DNA from: Sporisorium sorghi
Lineage: Eukaryota; Basidiomycota; Ustilaginomycetes; Ustilaginales; Ustilaginaceae
NCBI GenBank assembly: GCA_023212695.1
Contig: JALCCG010000371.1
Coordinates: 1-18,201, forward strand
Length of the DNA stretch: 18,201 nt
Direction of reading: 5' to 3'
The notes under the pieces were generated by a model that was not told the DNA's origin, ran no database searches, and saw nothing but the letters and a program-made list of their open reading frames with translations. A program made the translations under genes and the position numbers. Positions 13,729 to 18,201 of this stretch are shown in pieces; the stretch's first letter is position 1; each line of letters opens with the position of its first letter.

Positions 13729-16700
13729 TTAAGGAGTTGTTGGAGCAGGAGTTCCTGTCTTTAATATCAAAGTTTTAGATGGTAAAGAGAGCGGTGTAGC
13801 GGACTGCGCACTTGAAGCTTTCTTCACATCTTTTGTTGGCACGGAGTAAACATATACGGCGTACTCCGTATCTGCTGTAATATCCTTGCCTGAAACATCC
13901 TTGGTTGGGATATCAATGAGAGTCGAGATATCTTTATTGGTTGGCTTGATGGTGGCTTTCGTATCTTCTTTGCCAGCTGCTTCTGCTGCTTTTTGCAGGT
14001 TGAAGTCCTTCATCTGTGATTTTTCAACAAACAATACACGATAGGCATCGATACTCGTTTCATTGACAGCTTTTTTGAAATCGACTTGAAGTTTCCCGCT
14101 TGCATCCAATTTGGCTGTAAGGGCTGTGGTTTGGATCGGGTTCGGGATTTCAAACTCTTTGGACGATTTAGACATAGCGTTTGTAGTGGAAACTGTACCA
14201 TCTGCTACCACAAGAACGAATACTTTGTATTTATATCCGGATTTAACATCCTCACCGTTTACATCTTTTACACTAGCAGACAGAGTTGTCTCTACCTTGC
14301 TGTTTGTTGGTGCAACTGAAGTGTACCAAGTTCTATCGGTTATTCTATTGGCATCATCCAATCCAAATCCTTGATCTGATGGTACCACCATGATTCGGTA
14401 TTCATTAATGGTGCCTCCATTGGAAGTTGGTGTGAATCTAACGACAACATCACTGCCATTCCCGTTGGTGCTTTCAATCCCGGCATACACATCCGAAGGA
14501 ACCGTTACCGTGGTGCCTGTAAGTTTAATCGGTGCGGATGGTGCTGATAGCGCGTTGTTTCCATTATTGCTTACGGACAAGACGAATACTTGATAATCCA
14601 CCATATTTTTAATCTGCTGACCGTCAACATCGTTTATTCCAGGTCTCAGAACATTACTGAAATCGGCTCTGATCGGCACACTGTCGTAGTTGTTTATTCC
14701 TACGTTGTTAGCTTGAGCTACCTTAAAGTTAGCAGCGTTAGCTTGCTTCACGACCATGATCCGGTACTCTCTGATGTTGGTTTCATTTGCTGCCTTGTTA
14801 AAGGCTACTTTCAGGTCGCTTGCGTTATTGTTGTCTCCTGCATCAGCTACTGTAACGTTCCTTACCACGTCTACTTCCGTTACACCTTGAATCGTAACGG
14901 CACCAGAGGCAGAGGAGAGAGCGTTGGTATAGTTGGAGTAGCTGTTGCCTAGTGATAAGACATACACGCGATAGCTGGAGCCTCTTTGAATAAGTTCCCC
15001 GTCGGAATCCCGGGTCGTGCTGGTCAAATCCCGAGTGATGGTGCTGCCGGTTTTGTTAACTGTGGTGAAATAACTGTTGGCATAGGCTTGCGACAATGTC
15101 AGGTTCTTGGAGGACTTCACGACAAAAATCCGGTAATTTTCGATGTAGCTTTCACCATAAGCAGGACTGAAGGAAACCCTCAGGTCGCTTCCGTTTCCGT
15201 TATTGCCGATGACCGTCAAGGATGGCGTAGAAACAGGATTTACATTCTGATTGTTGTTCCCAAGCGTGATGGATGCATAATCGGATAGGGCATTGTTATT
15301 GCTCGAATATCCTACGGACAGGACATACACCCGGTAACTGACGCCACTGCGAATCAGATCTCCGTCGATATCACGGCTGCTGGAATTCAGGACTTGCGTC
15401 ATGTAGCTGTTGCTGCTGCTGTTCTTGCTAATTTGCGTATAATAATAGCTGTTTAAGCTGTTTGCTCTGTACAGATCAAAATAACTATTCGATGATTTTA
15501 CAACGAATACTTGGTAGTGACTAATATTCGATTGATCAGACGGGCGGTAGAATGAGACCTGCAGGTCACGCCCATCATTGTAGTTGTTCACGTCGGTAAC
15601 GGACAGGCTGGTAACCGCGCCAACATTATAACTGGAACTTAGAATGATGGAATTCGATGGAGCAGACAGAATGTTGTTATTATTGTTGTTGTTGTCCACA
15701 GCCATAACGAATACACGATAATACACGCCGCTGCGAATGGTTGCTCCATCCACGTCTCTGGCACCCGATGCCAGCGTCAAGTTGTTGATGTTATTGCCTG
15801 TTTTGTTGACATGGGTATAGTTGTAGCTGGATATGGAATTGGCTTTGCTTAAGTTGAAGCTGCTGTAATTGCTGTCCTTGACAACAAAAACCCGGTAAGA
15901 GTTAATGCTGGACTCGTTGGACACCTTGTTAAAGCTTACACGGAGATCACGGCCGTCACCGAAATCAGCGATATCCGACACCTGTGTAATGTAAGGAGCT
16001 GTTGCATTACCTGTGCTGAGCGTGATGGAAGCAGAACCTGAAGACAGATTGCTTGCAAGTGCGCTTTCATTGCTGCTGACTGACAGTACAAACACGGTAT
16101 AAGACACGCCGCTGCGGATGAGCTCTCCTGAAGTATCACGAGCGGAAGAACTCAATGTCGTTGACAGCGTGGTATTCGTTGAGCTGGTTTTGTTCACCGT
16201 TGTGTAGTTTTGACTCGATACGGATTTGGCTGCCGCTACATTGAAGTTAGCTGCATCCTTCGTTTTTACAGTAAACACACGATAGTTGGTTACATTGCTT
16301 TCGTTCTGAGCACGAGTGAAGCTGACCTGCAAATCACGGCCATCGCCGTTGTCGCTTATATCGCTTGCTTTCACATTGGTTGCTCCATTAACCGAATTGG
16401 TATTGGTCAGCGTCAATGAAGGCGATGCCGAGGAAAGGGCATACGTGCCGCCTGATTTGCCTACTGCCAATACGTAAGCTTTATAAGCCTGGTTATCCCG
16501 GATCAGGTCGCCATCAATGTCTCTTGAACTTGATGTGAGGACCTGTGAGCGGTCCGATCCTGCAGGATATACCGTAGTGTAATTTGCTGAAGAAATGCGC
16601 GTTGCATCCGCTTGGCTGAACGTTTTGGACTGCTTAACAATCATCACACGATAATGCGAAATCAGGGATTCGGTGGATGATTTGGAGAAGCTGACCTGCA

Positions 16701-17217
16701 AATCACGTCCATCTCCGGCATTGCCGATGTCTTTTTGAGTTACATAACTCACCGGTACAATGTAGGTATTGTTACCGCCGCCTGAATCATTTGTTGTCGT
16801 GACGGTGACCGTTTTCGTTTTGGAATTCCAGCCGATTTTCTGACCGAGGGATTCACTTACGAAACGTACAGGCACCATCGTGTTGCCTTTCAGGTTTTTC
16901 GCCGGAACATCCAGCGCTACAGTTTGGTTGTTGATAGTAGCCGTCTTGGAATTAATCTTAAGAATGACGGTAGTGCCATCCTTGACTGCTGTGACGGTTT
17001 GCGTTTTTTGATTCCATTTGACCGTTGCGTCCAGTGCTTCGAAGATGGATCTCATCGGAAGCATGACCCGTCCTTGAATCATAACAGGCGCTTGAGGCGT
17101 ATACAGCTTGACGCCGTCAATCAAGACGCTAATGTTCACTGCCGCCTGTGCCTGTGTTTGGAATGTCATGGGGATTAACAGTATAGCTGCTAGCAAGGCA
17201 GTCCATATTCTTTTCAC
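13729..17217 (-). CDS. Large secreted protein: copper-amine-oxidase-like N-terminal domain plus eight repeats
   Basis: The 1162-residue protein has a signal peptide (MKRIWTALLAAILLIPM..., likely cleaved after AQA near residue 25). Next comes a copper-amine-oxidase-like N-terminal domain (PF07833 type; about 28-140) with its two half-repeats, VMLPMRSIFEALDATVKWN and MVPVRFVSESLGQKIGWN; in Paenibacillus such stalk domains head many secreted proteins and are not enzymes. Residues 155-1153 form eight repeats of about 120 residues. The protein ends in TGTPAPTTP with no SLH domain, LPXTG motif or membrane anchor. I saw no cysteine. Its function is unknown; adhesion or matrix formation is a guess. 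The start is a GTG at 17217, fixed by AGGAGG (17226-17231 on the opposite strand) 8 bases upstream. Confidence 0.93.
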   Translation of the reverse strand: MKRIWTALLAAILLIPMTFQTQAQAAVNISVLIDGVKLYTPQAPVMIQGRVMLPMRSIFEALDATVKWNQKTQTVTAVKDGTTVILKINSKTATINNQTVALDVPAKNLKGNTMVPVRFVSESLGQKIGWNSKTKTVTVTTTNDSGGGNNTYIVPVSYVTQKDIGNAGDGRDLQVSFSKSSTESLISHYRVMIVKQSKTFSQADATRISSANYTTVYPAGSDRSQVLTSSSRDIDGDLIRDNQAYKAYVLAVGKSGGTYALSSASPSLTLTNTNSVNGATNVKASDISDNGDGRDLQVSFTRAQNESNVTNYRVFTVKTKDAANFNVAAAKSVSSQNYTTVNKTSSTNTTLSTTLSSSARDTSGELIRSGVSYTVFVLSVSSNESALASNLSSGSASITLSTGNATAPYITQVSDIADFGDGRDLRVSFNKVSNESSINSYRVFVVKDSNYSSFNLSKANSISSYNYTHVNKTGNNINNLTLASGARDVDGATIRSGVYYRVFVMAVDNNNNNNNILSAPSNSIILSSSYNVGAVTSLSVTDVNNYNDGRDLQVSFYRPSDQSNISHYQVFVVKSSNSYFDLYRANSLNSYYYTQISKNSSSNSYMTQVLNSSSRDIDGDLIRSGVSYRVYVLSVGYSSNNNALSDYASITLGNNNQNVNPVSTPSLTVIGNNGNGSDLRVSFSPAYGESYIENYRIFVVKSSKNLTLSQAYANSYFTTVNKTGSTITRDLTSTTRDSDGELIQRGSSYRVYVLSLGNSYSNYTNALSSASGAVTIQGVTEVDVVRNVTVADAGDNNNASDLKVAFNKAANETNIREYRIMVVKQANAANFKVAQANNVGINNYDSVPIRADFSNVLRPGINDVDGQQIKNMVDYQVFVLSVSNNGNNALSAPSAPIKLTGTTVTVPSDVYAGIESTNGNGSDVVVRFTPTSNGGTINEYRIMVVPSDQGFGLDDANRITDRTWYTSVAPTNSKVETTLSASVKDVNGEDVKSGYKYKVFVLVVADGTVSTTNAMSKSSKEFEIPNPIQTTALTAKLDASGKLQVDFKKAVNETSIDAYRVLFVEKSQMKDFNLQKAAEAAGKEDTKATIKPTNKDISTLIDIPTKDVSGKDITADTEYAVYVYSVPTKDVKKASSAQSATPLSLPSKTLILKTGTPAPTTP
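13759..16755 (-). repeat. Eight tandem repeats of about 120 residues
   Basis: Approximate residue ranges of the repeats are 155-271, 279-401, 408-528, 532-653, 661-777, 784-900, 906-1023 and 1028-1153. Each begins with a (N/G)DGRDLQVSF-type strand, has an ES.I..YRVFVVK segment, a Y(T/S).V motif, an acidic RDIDGDLIRSGVSYRVYVLSVG motif, and closes with ALS....SITL. The fold is probably a divergent fibronectin type III-like beta sandwich. Repeats 1-5 are closest to each other, while 6-8 have drifted (NDVDGQQIK, KDVNGEDVK, KDVSGKDIT). Repeat 3 carries a seven-asparagine run at residues 509-515. Confidence 0.85.
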
Positions 17218-17572
17218 ACACTCAACCTCCTGAATTTTGCTTGTTATTATTTTCCTCTACAATATGACGCATTCGCTCAGAATAAAGTTTCAACTATTAC
17301 ATCGGCAATTAAAAATTATTTTTTAGGAGCAGATCACAAATAAAGGAAACCGCTACTCTCGATCCATAGGCGATCCATATGGTGCAGCAGGGTCTGCCTC
17401 GCATCAGATTGACCTTGTTACCGCAAGGAAGCCCGGTGTCTTTCCATTGCTTAGATCGAACCGAGACGAATGCCATTCAGCATTTCAGGCTTAATAGCCC
17501 TAGTTCGATACATTTCGTTGCCAATGAGAAGCTGCTGAATCCGTTCAACAATGTAAATTCACATTATATATC
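17218..17572. other. Intergenic region between the repeat-protein and arsR genes
   Basis: The left end holds the GTG gene's ribosome binding site and an AT-rich stretch where its promoter should be; TTGAAA on the minus strand near 17290 lacks a well-spaced -10 box. In the middle, the minus strand has an open frame without a start codon (17558 down to a TAA at 17451-17453), reading IQQLLIGNEMYRTRAIKPEM, which may be the tail of a lost gene. I see no RNA gene here. Confidence 0.4.
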
Positions 17573-17601
17573 TTTACAGAAATATAACTATAAAGTAATA
17601 T
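17573..17601 (+). promoter_or_regulatory. Promoter of the arsR-SRPBCC operon
   Basis: TTTACA (17573-17578) and TAATAT (17596-17601) are exactly 17 bases apart. An imperfect dyad, ATATATCTTTA (17566-17576) with TAAAGTAATATAT (17591-17603), brackets both boxes and is a candidate ArsR operator, although the region is very AT-rich. Confidence 0.7.
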
Positions 17602-17608
17602 ATTGAAT

Positions 17609-17926
17609 ATGATGAACGATAATCTTTTTGAAATATTAGCGGAACCCAATCGCAGGACCATTCTTGATTATTTGCGTGTAAAAGAGTGCACAGTGGGAGA
17701 GATTGTAGATCTAATGCCGCTCAGTCAACCGGGCGTGTCGAAACATCTGCGGATTTTGCGTGAAGCGGGGCTTGTGTCTCTTCGTAAAGAAGCCCAAACC
17801 CATGTATACAGTCTGAATGCCAGACCGCTGGAGGAAATTCATGACTGGCTGGAGCCTTACCGGAAGTTTTGGTCGAACAAGCTGGATGACTTGGAGAGAA
17901 TCCTTGATCAGGATGAATCTTCTTAA
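17609..17926 (+). CDS. ArsR-family repressor
   Basis: The protein of about 105 residues is a winged helix of the ArsR type: LFEILAEPNRRTILDYL (helices 1-2), VGEIVDLMPLSQPGVSKHLRILREAGLV (helix-turn-helix, about residues 30-57) and the wing KEAQTHVYSL. It lacks the ELCVC metal site of ArsR/CadC and the C-terminus is GLEPYR-like (WLEPYRKFWSNKLDDLERIL), as in the metal-independent members that sit next to SRPBCC genes. The promoter at 17573-17601 would start transcription at about 17608, one base before the ATG at 17609, and there is no ribosome binding site, so translation may be leaderless. An ATG at 17612 is an alternative. It probably represses its own operon with the gene at 17997. Confidence 0.9.
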   Translation: MMNDNLFEILAEPNRRTILDYLRVKECTVGEIVDLMPLSQPGVSKHLRILREAGLVSLRKEAQTHVYSLNARPLEEIHDWLEPYRKFWSNKLDDLERILDQDESS

Positions 17927-17996
17927 CAGTCCCAACGAATCTTAAGTTTGATGAAGCGATTTTGTTCAAAATGGGCATTTTTGAGGAGGGTAAACA

Positions 17997-18201
17997 ATGT
18001 TAGCCGTTGTACAGCAAGACGAGTTTGGAACGAGTGTCCGGTTTGAGCGCCGATTGAAGCACTCAGTGGAGAAGGTGTGGTCATATCTGACTGATAACGA
18101 GAAGCTGACCCAATGGTTCTCCGAACTGAAGGTGGAGGATTTGCGCCTGGGCGGAAGAATGACCTTTTATATGCAGGACGGGAATTTCGAAGAAATGGAA
18201 A
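17997..18201 (+). CDS. SRPBCC/AHSA1-domain protein (3' end outside window)
   Basis: The first 68 residues are present. From about residue 12, VRFERRLKHSVEKVWSYLTD is followed by NEKLTQWFSELKVEDLRLGGRMTF, the opening of an activator-of-Hsp90-ATPase (AHSA1)/START-like SRPBCC domain, a helix-grip fold that binds hydrophobic ligands. In Bacillota this family is commonly encoded directly after an ArsR regulator, as here; the two form an operon and the SRPBCC protein may bind the ligand that relieves repression. AGGAGGG at 17984-17990 lies 6 bases before the ATG. The 70-base gap after arsR has no terminator. Confidence 0.9.
   Translation, partial: MLAVVQQDEFGTSVRFERRLKHSVEKVWSYLTDNEKLTQWFSELKVEDLRLGGRMTFYMQDGNFEEME

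Noticed and set aside
13557..13778. 73-codon plus-strand ORF between the glucanase and repeat-protein genes
   Set aside because: Its middle is the terminator hairpin of the minus-strand gene and its end overlaps that gene's last codons; no ribosome binding site.
17379..17606. 75-codon plus-strand ORF upstream of arsR
   Set aside because: No ribosome binding site and no family-like sequence; it runs across the arsR promoter and ends at its -10 region.
1..18201. CRISPR arrays, tRNA or rRNA genes, insertion sequences
   Set aside because: Reading the window I found no regularly spaced direct repeats, tRNA-like cloverleaf or transposase; the tandem repeats at 13759-16755 are protein repeats.

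Overview
The window looks like chromosomal DNA from a low-to-moderate GC Gram-positive of the Paenibacillus type. The evidence is a large surface protein ending in three S-layer homology (SLH) domains, a secreted protein with a copper-amine-oxidase-like N-terminal domain, a GH5-X2-CBM46 glucanase preceded by a catabolite-responsive (cre) element, an ErmD-like 23S rRNA methyltransferase, strong AGGAGG ribosome binding sites and U-tailed terminators. This assignment comes from protein families and signals, not from a database search.

Layout. 1-1416 is the C-terminal part of an SLH surface protein whose N-terminus lies outside the window. 1417-2164 holds a long inverted repeat, a terminator and decayed minus-strand coding remnants. 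Next come a stand-alone ATP-binding cassette-type ATPase (2165-3085), a ribosomal protein L25/Ctc gene with an upstream 30-codon ORF (3246-3928), an AlkD-type DNA alkylation repair protein (4122-4829), a doubly truncated YdhG/DUF1801 remnant (4843-5112) and a convergent GNAT acetyltransferase (5133-5561). 5562-5907 is a regulatory leader for an erm gene (5908-6771). It contains a 10-codon leader ORF ending in Met-Arg-Ile-Arg and a nested RNA fold that hides the erm Shine-Dalgarno sequence. A merR-thioredoxin operon follows under a dyad promoter of MerR type, then a CPBP membrane protease, then a second MerR-type promoter whose merR gene is cut down to 17 codons and runs into an uncharacterised 300-residue protein gene. 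A soluble hybrid histidine kinase closes this plus-strand half (to 11427).

The right part is mostly on the minus strand: the secreted glucanase (11591-13303) with its cre site and long leader, and a 1162-residue secreted protein built of a stalk domain and eight repeats of about 120 residues (13729-17217). At the right edge an ArsR regulator, apparently leaderless, is followed by the start of an SRPBCC/AHSA1-domain protein that runs off the window.

How the parts work together. The best candidate for a little-described regulatory system is the erm leader, which has every element of translational attenuation: a leader ORF with an Arg-X-Arg stall motif, a 14-pair duplex between leader codons and the erm ribosome binding site, and nested internal hairpins. 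The merR-trx pair and the merR relic carry related operators 1.6 kb apart. The glucanase, the SLH protein and the repeat protein form a cell-surface and carbohydrate theme typical of soil Paenibacillaceae.
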